Source: Callipepla californica brunnescens (taxonomy: Eukaryota; Chordata; Aves; Galliformes; Odontophoridae). Taken from it: a stretch of 64,000 nt of DNA. Below are positions 1 through 13,145 of the stretch, in pieces. The notes below the pieces were generated by a model that had not been told where the DNA came from, ran no database searches, and saw only the letters and a list, made by a program, of their open reading frames with translations. A program made the position numbers and the translations under genes. The stretch spans positions 1,302,001 through 1,366,000 of the forward strand of contig JALIRH010000036.1 in the NCBI GenBank assembly GCA_023055505.1, read 5' to 3'. Each line of letters begins with the position of its first letter. Position 1 is the first letter of the stretch.

Positions 1-3000
1 AGCATATCTAAAAAACAAGAAGTAAAATATGATCTGTCAGTCTTCAAATATATATTGTAAAAAGTACGTTCTTCTGTTACATATGTGCATAAATGTGTTA
101 TATATAATGCAAATAACTTTTGTTTGTGCCCTTTGAAAGGTGAGGGGTCTCGTTATTCCCATTACCCCCAAACTATCCCTTCATTATTTCCTTCTTTTGT
201 TTTTTTCCCCTGTAAGGTTTATTTTGAAGGTGCTGTGGCATAAAGCCAGCAGCTTATTGTTCTGCTCGAGCAATAGTCCTTCTGCTTTATTACTTGCTCT
301 GAAAGATTTAGGTGGTAATGTGTTATCAGTAGTTGTTTCCTTTCTGTTTGCCTTTCCTCACTCCACCAACACTGCTCCCTTTCTAGAACTGATGAAAATG
401 TGTGTTGTATAAAAACGAAGTCTTCGTGCTTCGTGCTAGGAGTGGTAACAGCATTTATGCAGTGCTGTGGTGTGTGATGCCTCACAATTAAATACAGAGA
501 TGACCCTGCCTCCAGGGAGAGTCACAACAGCTTTGAGTCCTTGGCATCTCTGCCTTTTGCCTTTAGTTTCCTATGTGTGCAGAGCTCGTAAGGCTTTTTA
601 GTGCTCAATTACCATTCATACTGAGTGTGTACTTAGCATCAAACCTGTGGTGTTTTTTCTTGCAGTGCCCTTGTCATTTCAGTCACTGTTGACAAGTTGT
701 AGTGCCAGGTCTGTATAAGAAATGTCTTTGATGCCTGATGCCAAATATCTTTCAAGTGTTCTGCTCTTGTGTTTCTTTCATTCTGCTTGTCTTTGCTTTT
801 GGTGTGACTTCAGTGACCCCAAAACTAATTGGATATTGTTAATTTTGCTTATATGAAAGGGCTGTTCTTTTTCATGAATTGATCTGGCCGCCTTCTAGTA
901 AGGATAAAAAAGGTTTTTTCAAAGAAGTACAGCTCTGATTTAGGTTAATATTTTTGCATTCTGTGGAAGATTGCTGTCTCAGGATAGATGACATGCATTC
1001 TCCATCTGTTTTTAAAACAAACTTTTCCTTTAATATGTAAAGTGGATCAAAATAGTCTGAATATTGTATTAAAAAAAAGAAAAACACACATGCAAAAAAA
1101 CAAGTGTGGGATTTTGATCAGTAACATTTACTGTGTCTCAGCCTGAGTTAAGATAAAGCAGGGAATAAGTTGCATGAAATACTGGATGGGAAGCTATTGC
1201 AAAATTGATGTAGGTATAAGATAAATTATACCTATTACACCAGCACTTGTACTAAAGTGCCTTCTCAGTTGATTATCTCAAATATTTCTAATTCATCTTC
1301 AGTCTTCAAGCATGTGCAGTAAAACTGGAGTGAGTTCAGTTAGGTTTTTCAATAGGATGCTTTCCTGCTTCTGCCTGCCCTGTGCTGTGCTAGCTCTTGG
1401 TTGCTGTATCCCTGCTGTCTCCTGTGCCATGCCCCTGTCTCTTCAATGGCATCCTCTTCTCATTTCTCTTAATCCTGTTTCCCCTAAACCACAACACTAA
1501 ATGTTTGCCAATCCTTGCATCATTCAGCATGATTTTTTGCCTTTCCCTTTTTGTTCTGATCTGATCATCTGTGAGCATCTTGTAGCAGCTACCATTCCTA
1601 TTGTAAGTGGCATTAAAACTATAGAGGTGTTGAAAGGCACTGTCGAAGTGCCTGGACTCTGAATTCGATGCAGACAGGAGAGGAAAGCTTCAGATAAGGC
1701 ACCTTTCAACGATCTTGGCTTTGTTCTTAGGTCACTTCACCCTGGCTGATTTGAGTACTGGCAGTGTAAGGTGTTTGGTGAACTTCAGGGTAACAAATTC
1801 AAAAGGGAAACAAGCCTCAAGTGCACAGTACTCAAACTTGCAACAGAATTGCTGGCAAAAACACCATAGTAGGGCCAAGTTGGCTCTAGGACCTGCACTA
1901 GCACGGTATCCTCACCAAGAGGTGAACTTTTCTTTATAGAAAAGAAAAAACAACACGATTTGAATATGATTGTTAAATGCTGGTGGAAAAGTGGTTGAAA
2001 TCATGCTGTTCCTTCCTTTGGTAGGTAGGTGTCCCTTTGGGTTTGGATCTGGAAGGTGTTTTAAGAAGCTACATTTAAATTGCAAATAAAATTAGAATGC
2101 ACTGATTTGACTAAACTTAATTGTTTATTTGACTGTATAATATATGAATATATGTCTGTTTGAGATGTGAAATGTCTTGTTCCATCCTAGGTCACATCTA
2201 ATTTTCAGTGCTTGCAAAATCCATGAATGTAACAGGTGTGGAATGGATCAGAGTGCTGCATTCAGCTGCTAATCTTTATTTGTGTAGGCAGATGTTAAAT
2301 AGAGTTCTGATTGTATGTTAATCCTTGCCAATAGACTTCTGAAATGGAATATTGATGGCTGAAAGGAGGCATGGCTATCAGGAAATGTCTGCTAAGTCGT
2401 AGGATGTGATCCAGTGCTGTACACCTTGGTCTCACTTGTCTGTGTTTTAAAGTTCTGACTGATCAGCCTGTGGTGTAGGCTTGTTTAACTGCTCCTCTAG
2501 CAGTTGTTTAAAGAAGGTTTTGTCAGCTTGAAGCTTCAAATGCATTGTTCTCATACTTGTCTTGCTCTGTGCCTGCTGTCCCTCTCATCTGTGCCTATAT
2601 GTAATTTGTTAGAAAGCACTGGGGGAGAGAAATGAGCACGGTGTTCCCCTAATGAAGTGTTGGGGCTGGATACGGGGAGGATGTCTGGGCCTCTTTGTTT
2701 GAGATGCAGAGCAAAGCAAGCCAAGCTCCTTTTCTGTCTGCTCAGATGTGGGCTCTTGCATATCAGTTCAAGGCTAACAGATGTCTGAATTGGACTTCTT
2801 TCATCCCTGTTTTTCCTTTCTGGCTGTTGGAAGAGCAAAATAAAATGCAATAGAACATTGTTCTGCTTTGAATAGACTTTCAGCTATTATAATTGAAGAG
2901 CAAGGATTTTTTTTTTTTCCCGTCCCCTCACTCTAGCGGATGGGAAGGGATTTCTGGCATTCTGTGCCTTCCACAGTTTCCAATTTCGGGGTCTTTCTCC

Positions 3001-6000
3001 CCTACAAATAGCTCTCTGGGATGTGTCTGTGCAGCTGTTAGGGCTTACCAAGGCAGCAATAGAATAACATTGCTAGGACTCCAGTTTGATCATTTTCTCG
3101 GTGTTGCTGTTGCAGAAAGCTGACAGAAGACCTGTTCTTATAACTTAACTCAGCAAGTCATAAATATAGAGGAGAATTCTTGCCATGCTGAGCACTCTCC
3201 AAGTGTGGATATGAAGCAGAAGAGGTTGGGGAAGCTTTATCCATTCTGCTTGAAAGATTAAAGACTCCACTGTGGTAGCCTATAGAGAGAGGCATTTAAA
3301 AATATATTTCCATAACATTTTGTAAGTGCTCAGTGGGAAATGCTGGGTGTTATAGTGAACACCCAGCTCAGAACGGGAAGACTACTATTATATCTCTGCT
3401 TTATGCCTGTGAGGAAAAGGAGGAGTCATGTCTGGAAAGCCAGAGTTTACTTGGACAGCTGTAGCGACGCCTGTTTTGTTGTTATTTAACACCACCTGAA
3501 GTTTCTTCAGCACTTAAATATAACATCCTTCGTGTTAGAGGAGCTGCTGCCATCACCACCAGTACTTGTGACTGACCACAGTTCAGTGTCAGGGGGCAGA
3601 TATTTTTTAGGGCAGTAGCCTGATGTTCAGCATAAGTCTCGTTGATGCCAAGCACCATTCTTTCATAGCGTGGCTCCATTTATGGGAGGCTGTATGTGCT
3701 CATGGCTTTGGAAATTCTGGTCGTTTCATCAGGAGTAGGTGTCTTGTTAACTTCACTAAAGAGCTAGTTGTCTTGTGACAGCTGTGAGTAACACTCGTTA
3801 TTGTGCATTATGTGAATAATAGTGTGAATATAATTACCAGCAGCCTGTTGACTCTTGTGGATCCCTTAAAATGGACATTAAGTTAAACACTTAGTAAACA
3901 TCCATTAATCACTTACTAGCTTTCTATTGCCTCTCCAGCTTTAGTGTAAGAACACCTTAAAACATTTTGTATTAATTACAGCCTGTTGGCTAAGGGTTCT
4001 GAGCAGTTGGTTTAATTAAAAATAGAATGCAGACGTAACTTTTATGACACTATTTAAAACCTATTCTTCTCTTCAGAGCAGAGCAGTAAGCTTGGCGTGC
4101 AGATACTTTCAGGTTGATCTCTGGAGTGAAATGGCATTCTTGTGGGCTGGAAATAGAGCAGCAGAAGGATAGCAATGAACCAGCAGTAGCTCTGGGAAAT
4201 GCATTATAAGACAAGCCTCAGTGTCAGCCACGCTACCGGAGGGGTATGTGTGTGTTACTGGACTCCAGGCATGCAGGGGAGCTCCTCTCTGTCCCCTGAC
4301 ATCCATGGCTGGGCAGCACGGGGTATGTTTGTGCTTGTGGCAGAGAAGATGGAGAATCCCAAATTCCCATTTTGTATGTACACTGGAGTAGTTTGTTCAC
4401 TGCAGTATCCTAGATTCAATAGGTAAAAAAATCACTTTTCATTTTTGTGAACTATATACATTTTTTCAGAACTTTGAGTATTGTTTTCTCCTTCAATTTG
4501 TTTGGTGTTTTCCCCCAGGAGATATCTGCTCAAGTAACACAAGAAGCTATTTTAGGTTGTTTTTTTTTTTTTATTGTGATGGGTTAGAGTAAGAATCCCT
4601 GAAAGCCATCACTTGAAAGGAGGAAATAAGGAATTGCTGATGCGTATGCAGCTGCCCTCAGTGTGCTGGGTAGCTGATGTTCAAGCTTTGCCCTGTATTA
4701 ACAAAGCCATCCCTTGTGTGCTTCTGGGGAAGTTATTCCTGTTACTGAAGCTTTGCATTGTTTTCTGCTTTATGCATCAAGGCATACATGATCATTCCAT
4801 TTGGAGCTTTTATATGCAAGCTTAGGAAATGATTGACAAAGGTGAGCAGGTCTGATCTCTCTGACCGTGAGCGCTCTGGATTTGGAGCTGCTCTTTCTTC
4901 TGTACTTCAGCATGTCCTCACCCAAAGCTGGAGCACCATTCATCTCTCACTGTGAGCACATCAGCATGGACCTGGGGAGCTCGCGGGGAAATTGCAGTGT
5001 ATCTCAGTGTTCTCTAAAAAGATTTGGAGGATTAAAAAAAAAAAAAATACATAGAAAATAAAAAATGCTTTGAGCTGTATGTTAACTACAAATAAATGTT
5101 TTTAGAAGTTAACTACTATTAATTTCCTACCCCTCTATTAATAGACATGCTTCTAATAGCTAAACATGTTTTTCTTGCTGTTGGTCACAGATAACCAGTA
5201 CTTTTCAGGGACAGAGAGCTACCTCAAGTCAAACATAAAATGAAAAGGATAGTTATTAAAACATGAATGTTTTTCAAGTCGTCCTTTTCATTAACACTGT
5301 CACTTTCAGTAAAGATGAGCGATGTGCCACAGATGTGAGGCAGATCCACTCCAGCCCACATGATTCGATTCACCTTTACTGAAGTCTCTTTGCTGAGGCG
5401 TATAATGAAGACACTGCTTTTCTGGCTCAAATGGAGTGTCTGTCCTGAAACATTTCTGACGCCTTTTCTCATCTGACTCTACAGGATCCAAAAAGGACGC
5501 AGTGGACAGAGATTTCTTCTAGAAGCATCCTTTGTTGCCTGTAAACGTACAAGTCTGTCAGAAGTCAGCAATGTTTTCTAGCAGAAGAGATCATGTTTAA
5601 GACACAGCATACAGCTAGAGCATAAAAACAAGCCACAGAAGGAATTTTTTGTTAATTTAGAATTCATCTTTCCTGTGTGTGTGTGTGTGTGTGTGTATTT
5701 ATATATATATCTGTGTCTTCTTTAAAGAGAAGACCTAAGTACCTCCTTTACAGTTTTTTCAATTAAGACTTTCCAGACAGAGTACATAGCAGCTGGTATG
5801 TTTTTGTGCTTCATGTTTTTTGTTTTAATCTGAGAGCAGTCTAGCAGGAAGAATAGAATTAAAAATATTTACAAATACTTTGTGCAGTCAAAATAATTGT
5901 AGTGCTTTGCTGTAAGGAAGTTTCATTGTGGTAATAACTAGATGCTGAAATTGAGGCTGTGTTTCTATCAATTATGTGATGAAAAACTTCTTTGAGAACA

Positions 6001-7096
6001 GTCTAAGCATGACTGCTAAGGCATGTAGGTTCACCTAATGTATTTGGCCTGAAATCTGGAGGAATGTTATTTGGAAATGGCACAAGTGGATGTTGCCTCA
6101 ACATAATGTAGCATGTAACAATTCTATTACTGATGTAATTACTTGCTCAGTGTAGTTACTCATGGCATAGCTAATCAGAAGAGATAAAGTGAATATTGAT
6201 CTGTATTTCTGTTCCGTGAACGGGTTTTGGATCACCATATTAATGAGCATTTTCAAAGACTTAACACTAAGCATGAACATGCATGAAAGCCGTATCCTGA
6301 AAGATTGACTTAAATAAATATAATATGATGGATAGATGTTTTCAAAGGTATAAAACCACAGTGATTCCTCTCTGTTCACCTTTAGGAATAGTGCTGCCAG
6401 GTAAGCTGAATTCAGATGTGTGAGGTTAACAGAATGAATAATACCAAATGGTATTACAGCCAATATATCTATAGATGGTATAGATAGACAGATTATTGTG
6501 ATGGAAAAAGAGACAATAATGGGAAAAAATGCTTCCCCATGTCCTAGGATCATGATAGGAAACTCTGAAGGAGCAATCTCCAGAAAGAGATCACTCCCCA
6601 GTGGTGGTCAGCCCTTAAATGGGGTCTGGGAGAGGTGGAGCCAGACTCCAACCCTTCTGGTCACACAATGTGCTGCCTTCACCTGTGTTCCTGCAGCTGA
6701 CTCAGTGCTCACCTCAGGTGATCCATCAGTGGTTCAGGCCGTGATTCAGCAGTTCCCATACAGGATGAGATAAATAAAATACCTTGAGCTCTATATTTCC
6801 TACGTAACTGATGGGGGAATTTTGAGTGTGGTTGTCAGGGGAAACCAAAGAAAATAGGTGGGATGGCAAACTCCCTATGAGAAATAAGGGAACCCTTTCA
6901 GTTGGATTTACTCACTGTTTGTAGTGTCATCCACTAGCTCCAGCAATTGGACACTTTTATTATGAGTAGAATTAGGAGTTAAAGACTCTCAGGAACAGCT
7001 TGCATGGGTGGATCAGCTGTTTTATGCTTTTTTTCCCTCTTTTTTTTTCTTTTCCCTCTGCTAATGGCTGTGGTCCTTCTGTTTTTTGACTTGCAG
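1..7096 (+). other. PRDM2: Intronic sequence 5' of the first visible PRDM2 exon
   Basis: AT-rich sequence with only short, low-complexity open frames and no recognisable protein. It ends in a good polypyrimidine tract and the acceptor TTGCAG at 7091-7096. It contains a TG/TA microsatellite near 5.7 kb, poly(T) runs near 2.9 and 4.56 kb, and a GC-richer block at 6.55-6.78 kb that may be an old repeat. I read it as the intron between the Met-Asn-Gln exon and the next coding exon, because that start exon is not visible here. Confidence 0.7.
5674..5712. repeat. TG/TA dinucleotide microsatellite
   Basis: About eleven TG units are followed by a short ATTT spacer and an AT run. This is a simple repeat in intronic sequence with no sign of function. 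Confidence 0.9.
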
Positions 7097-7214
7097 AACA
7101 CAACTGAGCCTCCTGTTGTAGTGGAGACCTTAGCTGATGTACCTGAGCATGTGCTTCGGGGGCTTCCTGAGGATGTCAGGCTCTTCCCATCTGCTGTTGA
7201 TAAAACAAGGCTTG
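7097..7214 (+). CDS. PRDM2: PRDM2 coding exon: N-terminus before the PR domain (residues 4-43)
   Basis: The exon starts after TTGCAG and ends before GTGAGT. It encodes NTTEPPVVVETLADVPEHVL and continues through RLFPSAVDKTRL, matching the mammalian PRDM2 start, which reads MNQ then NTTEP. It has 39 full codons plus one base, so the split codon (Gly43) finishes in the next exon. The open frame continues upstream through the intron as FFDLQ, but AACACAACT directly after a strong acceptor, and the known MNQ|NTT boundary, fix the exon start at 7097. The segment leads into the PR domain, whose N-terminal part lies here. Confidence 0.95.
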
Positions 7215-8226
7215 GTGAGTGCCACAACTGTGGGAAGAGAATGAAGACTTTGAAAATGGCTCACGTCAATTGCTAATAAAGTTTGATGCCCTTGTATGCT
7301 GGGCAACGAATGAAGAAATGCATTTATCTGGAACCATTTATATTGGAAGGTGTGGTCTGCTTCTGTCTTAGTTTCTCTAACAGAACATGATTATGTTCCT
7401 GAAAGATGAAAATCAGAGTCAGAGATGGACCAGGATGCAAACAGGTTATGAAGATATTGGTTTGTTTCTTTACTGGTTGCCAAGATTTATAGCAGTTTCA
7501 CTTCTGTCAGTTTTGTGTTTTTGCTGCTATCTTGTTGTTGTTTCACTTTAGAACACTGTGTCTCACTATCCAGTCAGTATAAAAAGTTTCTTATGTGATT
7601 CAGTGCAGACTTGAAAGCTGCTACATAGATAAGTGTTGGTTGTGCAGTAATGCAAAATGCTTATGTTCAAACAATTTAACTTGGGAGAACTTTGGAAATC
7701 AGACTTGCAGACTGGATATTTGATGTTGAAACTGGGTAGATTAAGGAATATCCTGACTCTGGTTTTGTTGCTGTTAGTAGCAGGTTATAAACTCCTTGTA
7801 GCAAGGTTAATATTTTCTAGAATGAGCCTTACCTGGCATGGTCTGAATGAAGGAGTTATGTTGGAATTAAGTGAGGTAGAGGGAGGGAAAGTGTTAGAAA
7901 ACTTCTATTCCTTATTGTATTTTGAATTTCTCCTGAAATACAAGAGAAATCGAAGTCACTTTTTGTCTTCAGAGCTACAGTAGCCATGGATCAAACAATG
8001 AAATCAGATAAATGCTGAAACCTTGTGTGGCTGGGGGGAGTTTGGGGAGATGTTTGTTTGAATTCCTAATAGTGAACTTCTGTTTCCTGGTTGTGATCTT
8101 AATAGTGTAGAACACCACAGCCTGAGCCAGACACATGCAATGATCACAAGAAATATGAAATGTGAATAGAAGATTTTTCTTGAGCTCTGATAGATTTGTT
8201 ATGATTACTGATATGTGTCTTTTCAG
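7215..8226 (+). other. PRDM2: PRDM2 intron, about 1.0 kb
   Basis: It runs from donor GTGAGT to acceptor TTTCAG. No extra exon, RNA gene or repeat was recognised in it. The 108-residue open frame at 7657-7983 has no recognisable domain. Confidence 0.9.
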
Positions 8227-8330
8227 GTGTCTGGGCAACAAAGTCAATTTTAAAAGGGAAGAAGTTTGGGCCTTTTGTTGGTGACAAGAAGAAAAGATCT
8301 CAAGTTAAGAGCAATGTGTACATGTGGGAG
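8227..8330 (+). CDS. PRDM2: PRDM2 coding exon: PR domain, part 1 (residues 43-77)
   Basis: The exon lies between TTTCAG and GTAAGA. It finishes the split Gly43 codon and encodes VWATKSILKGKKFGPFVGDK followed by KKRSQVKSNVYMWE. This matches mammalian PRDM2 at all but two positions (P49S and N71S by human numbering). It is the first strand-rich part of the PR fold, a SET-related domain that binds S-adenosylmethionine and, in mammals, methylates H3K9. It ends in phase 0. Confidence 0.97.
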
Positions 8331-11176
8331 GTAAGAAAGACTTGTTAATGAAAAAGGTATCTGTCACTAGGTCCATGTTTTGTATTTACCTTTCTAGAGA
8401 GTTTAAGAATAGATGTAAAGCAGTTGCACTTACATGTCTGTGGTTACCATTGCAAACCTATTTGTAGGTGACTTGGTTTGAGAAATGATTCTGAATTACA
8501 GAGCTTTGAACTACTGAAACTGTTTGAGATTGCTGTATTAATTTTCTCCCATACTGTCTGTAAGTGCCTCCTTTCTTTATGAGTATACTGCAAATAAGGC
8601 TTTGCTTTCCTTTGTTGGCTTGAACACTCAGCAGTATCCATTCTTCAGTTGAGTGCTGTTAACTCCTTATGAAATGAGAGGGGGGGGAATTGGGAGAATA
8701 TAGAATGTCTTAAGGAAATCTCAGTGTTCCTCCTCATGCAGCTCTTTGAAAAACAGCTTTGTCATGGGGATTGGTTTTGCTTTTGGAGCTTGCATAAAAG
8801 TTCTCAGCTGTTTCAGTATTTCTTGTGCTGCTTGTATTTGGGTTTGCCTTAGAGCAAATACGGTCTGGACAGCTGGATGTTTTTTTCAGGCTCCTCTGAT
8901 AGTCATAAGACCTCAGATATTATGTAGATTTCAAAGTGTAGGTGTCTTAAATTCTCTCTACGGTGCCTTTTAAGTAAGGAGGTTACCATGTGCTCCCAAA
9001 GACAACCTCACTTCTGAAGGTGTACACAGCAAGTGGCTTTAGCAGAGTGAATGGTCAGAGCAGGGATGGAGGAACAGTGACATGGCAAGTTCTGTTCAGA
9101 ACACTGATTTATTCTCTTTATGTTAAAGAGATTGATAGTAGTCCCCTTTCAGGCCTCTGGCCTGTAAAAACAGAACTACATAAAACACGGGATATTAATG
9201 CAGTGCTCAGTGATAAACCATATCAGAGAAACTGAGCTACTGTAATCACCTGTAAATGCAAATTCACATTCAGGAAAGTAATAAAGTAAAGTAGAATGTT
9301 TGCTGTCTCAAACTAGTGTTTTATTTTACCAACTCCCCTGCATAAGGCATCTCAAATTTTGATCTGGTACAAGAGCACTGAGTGAGATTGGATCAGTCTG
9401 GTAAATTATTGACCTTGTAATTGGTTTCCTTGATTTTGAATGCTCTCACTGGATATATCTTAATGTCTTTGGAAAAATTGTGTTGAGAAATGATAGTGGC
9501 ACAGACAAATGGACACAGTTTCATAGTTTGTAGTGCAGGCAACAACAGGATCTTCTTCTAGATTTTGAAGTGTGTTGCTTTAATACTGATTTTGGAATTT
9601 AAAAAAAAAAAAAAAGAGCTGAAATGAGACTACAACAGTTGGCCCCATATGCTGATATCTGAAACCACTCCAGCATCTTAACTGTTAGACAATATGATTG
9701 TAAAAGGATGGCGTGTGAGAGTAGTTCAGCATGTGGACCTTCAACCGGGAGAAAACCTTTTCCATTCAATTCAATTGATTTTACTCAAGTTAATCTGAAG
9801 GAAATCCCAATTTCTAGTAATTTTGAACTACCACGTGGTTTAGAATAAGTGGGTGAGTTTTGTGTCAATATAACATTGATGTATCTGAGGAGGGCAGTAG
9901 ACTTGAAGGTATTCTCATTTTTTGTCAGAGAAAAGGCAGTGGTAGGGAAATGATGGTGAGTGACTGAGAAGTGAGGGAGGTCCACCTCCTGATGGGCTCA
10001 GAACAAGAGGTCCGTTATACAGAAGAGCTGAAGCTATTTCCTCTCTCACAGTTGCACAAGATTTTGCAACAAAAATCAGTAGATTAGGTGGCTTGATCAA
10101 AAAGCAGTCCTATATTAGGCTTTGTCATATAAGTTGTATCCATTAACTCTTCACAGCATTGCTTGTCTGTTTCCTTCTGTTTTAACCAAAATGAATTCTT
10201 TCACCATCTTGCTCTGTGCAACTGTTTGCCTTCTCGTGCTGTAAGGGCTGGGTGTGCTGATGAATTCTTTCAACAGACAGCTGATGAAATCCACGCTGGA
10301 GCAGGAAGGAAGGAGTTTTCTCTTTTCTTGGAAAGAGATGAGTTCTTTCTAGTGGAAGCTGATTTTTGCAGACTACCAAAAGCAAGAAAAGCAAATAATA
10401 AAGCAGAATCAAGTTGCACTTATTTTTATTTATTTATTTTTCCCTGAAAAGATGAGAGCTGCCCTGTACTTCTGAGGCATTGTGCATGGTTAGTAGGCCT
10501 GTGTTCTGAGACACAATATTTTTAAGTAGTGGCAAAGCGGTCTCTCTCATTGCTGAACAGTGTTCTTCAATTTGAAAAGAAAAAAAAAGTGTATAGCATC
10601 CACTGTCAGCTTTTCTTAGAAACAAAATATATACACAGCACCTTGGAACAGTCAGAAGTTGGTATACATGGTACACGTGCCCACTGAAGCAAGACTAAAT
10701 TACACACTGTGTTTTCCTTTACCTTTCCAAAGAAAGCAAATGCTTCTAACTTCTTTGTCGTTACTTTTCCTGATTCCTCAGATGGCAAAAATAAAACTCA
10801 ACTGCCTTTATTTAATACATCAATTCTTACAATAGACATAAACTCTAGAGAGTCACAGCAGGCATGCCAAATTGAAAACAAAGCATAGAATGTGTTAAAT
10901 AGCTCAGCTTTTGAGCCCAAAGCCTTCAGGTGGAGGAGAGCTCGTTGACCAAAAGCTGTTCGGTTTTTTTGTTATACCAGTTTGTCTGAAAAGAATGCAG
11001 ACAGCAGCAGTGCTGTCCCACGGTACATGCTCTGCTCATGTTTTTGCTTTATCGCTGACCTTTGTTGATGATTGCTGCTTTGTATAGCTTTACAGTAGAT
11101 TTTCTTTTGATGCATGCACACCTCAATGTTAACGGAGATCAGTTTGCTTGGGATAAATGCCAGTTTTCTCTCGTAG
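8331..11176 (+). other. PRDM2: PRDM2 intron, about 2.8 kb
   Basis: It runs from donor GTAAGA to acceptor TCGTAG. It contains a poly(A) run near 9.6 kb and short TTTA repeats near 10.43 kb. No exon or mobile element was recognised. Confidence 0.9.
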
Positions 11177-11329
11177 GTGTATTACCCAAACTTGGGGTGG
11201 ATGTGTGTTGATGCCACTGATCCAAAGAAAGGGAACTGGCTGCGGTATATAAACTGGGCACGTTCAGGAAAGGAGCAAAACCTGTTTCCCCTGGAGATCA
11301 ACAGGACCATATACTACAAGAGTTTAAAG
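11177..11329 (+). CDS. PRDM2: PRDM2 coding exon: PR domain core (residues 78-128)
   Basis: The exon is exactly 51 codons between TCGTAG and GTATCA. It encodes VYYPNLGWMCVDATDPKKGN, then WLRYINWARSGKEQN and LFPLEINRTIYYKSLK. This is the core of the PR domain. Alignment with mammalian PRDM2 is gapless, so the residue numbers are the same. Mammals have Cys at position 106 (NWACSG); here the codon is CGT, Arg (NWARSG). As I recall, C106Y is a cancer mutation reported to impair human RIZ1 methyltransferase activity, so a natural Arg here is odd. Other changes (Val88, Lys94, Ile102, Lys109, Thr121, Ser126) look mild. Confidence 0.98.
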
Positions 11330-13069
11330 GTATCAGTGTCTGGGAAGAATCACTTACTGCTTTGCTTTATATGTTAAATTTCATTTCCCTCTACTCAAAT
11401 CTTAATCCAAGCTGATACAGATGGATAAAAACCTAGCAGACTACGTGAAATATTTTTTTCTCTTCCTGTAGATAAAGAGGTGCTTTGTACTGACCAGGCA
11501 TCAGTTATTTTTATGGTCTTTGCATCTTAAAAATTCTTTTTCAAGACAACTACATAGATAGCGTCATGAAACGGTTTTTCCCAATTCTGAACCTTTCCAG
11601 TTGCATTGCAGGAGAGGGGGTGGGGAAGGGAATAACTGCTGGTACACTGCGTCTCCTGAACGATGAAAATATTTGTTTAGCTGTAGAATAGAATAATGTT
11701 AGAATATTATTCAGATCTCTTACTGAGAATCTGCGAACAGTGGGTATGTGTAGGCCTACTTTGTTCCTTCTTAGAATGCTTTTATGTATTTACAGCCTTG
11801 CAGTAAATACATAAATACACATAAATACAGTAAGCTATGGATGTTTCTTAAATTTCTTTGCAAGGCCAATAATATTTAACCATTCGACATTTAAGAGTTG
11901 ATGCTTTATGGTTTTGAAGTTTATAGGGTAATATTAAAGTATGTAGAACTGTTACATTTTAGGTCAAGCTTAATTGGGAAAAGCCTCTAATTATTTTCTA
12001 AGCATTCTGATGTCTTTGACAGAGCATTTGAGTACAGATTCCTTATTGTCAGCTAGACTGCTTTGTCCCTACTGTTTATTCACTGAGATTATGCTCTCAG
12101 GGCACATCTGTAGCCAACTGACGTTGCTCTATAGACGTTTTCTCTTGGATTGCCAGATCTTTGCCCATAGTCACACTAACTCATTTGTCTAAGTAAGCTT
12201 TTGGAGTCCCTCTGACGCTTTAAATTTCTCTCTTGTTGAATCTTTCCTGCAAAGTTGTGATAAAGACAGATGCTCACATTTCAGAGCTGCTTTCTGAAAG
12301 ATGGTACTGCACTTTGGAAAATAATTGTACTGCAAAACGAAGGCTGAGCAGTACTGTCAGTAATGAATATCTGGCTCCAATATCTGAAATCCTGTTTGTT
12401 GCTTTGACTGTCTTCAGCTTGCAACCTGATGAATTTTATCCCAGTAAATCTTTCCAGCAGAATCATGCTGCCAGGCAGCTCTTTCTGCTGCAGAGTCCAG
12501 TAAGGCTCCTTCTTTTGTTTCAAAATCCATCTGGGATTTCTTGCAGTGTGATCAGACTGTTAGCTTCTCTGGGGTGGAGTGGGATTCTTCAAAGAGCAGT
12601 CTTGAGTTTGGCAGTGTTTATTTGCTCCCACAGCAACCACTTAAAGCTTTGTGCTCTGCCTTTCTGTGCATGCTGGGGGTTGGTTAGCTTCAGTTTGGTG
12701 TTAGCAATACCAATCCTGAAGTCCTGGCCTAGCATCTGGAGACTGATGTATGCTGCTTGGAAAGAGCATTCCATCAAGAAGTGTTACCTCCAGGCTGCTT
12801 CTGTGTGAGGGTTTGCTGCTGAAACTATCAGTGCAGAAGCATTTGTGAGGAGCGTTGGGTTTGGCTGCTGCTACACAACCACTGAGTTGATTGTGCCCTG
12901 TGTATGTAGCTCCAGGAACACAGTTCAGATGCTCCTGAGCTAGGCTGAGACCTAGGCCTGTCTCTGCAAGGCTGAGACCACTCATGTTGGTACTCCCAGC
13001 TTCATACTGCCAAAAGTGACCAGGTTGCTCACCCCTGCTGTCCCTTATAACCACTGACACATGGGTAAC

Positions 13070-13145
13070 TGGGCACTAAGTGTGAGGTTGTGGTTGGACT
13101 TGCTAACCCCATGAGTCTTTTCCAACCTAAATGATTGTGTTTCTA
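13070..13145 (+). repeat. CR1 LINE 3'-tail fragment
   Basis: It holds a diverged CR1 3' end in + orientation: 'gtggttggacttgctaaccc' followed by 'tcttttccaacctaaatgat'. Only about 75 bp is recognisable. CR1 copies are usually truncated at the 5' end, so a short tail is expected. Confidence 0.7.

Noticed and set aside
4174..4186. ATG AAC CAG as the missing PRDM2 start exon
   Set aside because: It reads Met-Asn-Gln but is followed by CAGTAG, with no splice donor, and translation would stop at once.
12233..12808. 191-residue + strand frame in a PRDM2 intron
   Set aside because: No domain, no codon signal and no splice context; expected by chance in 64 kb.
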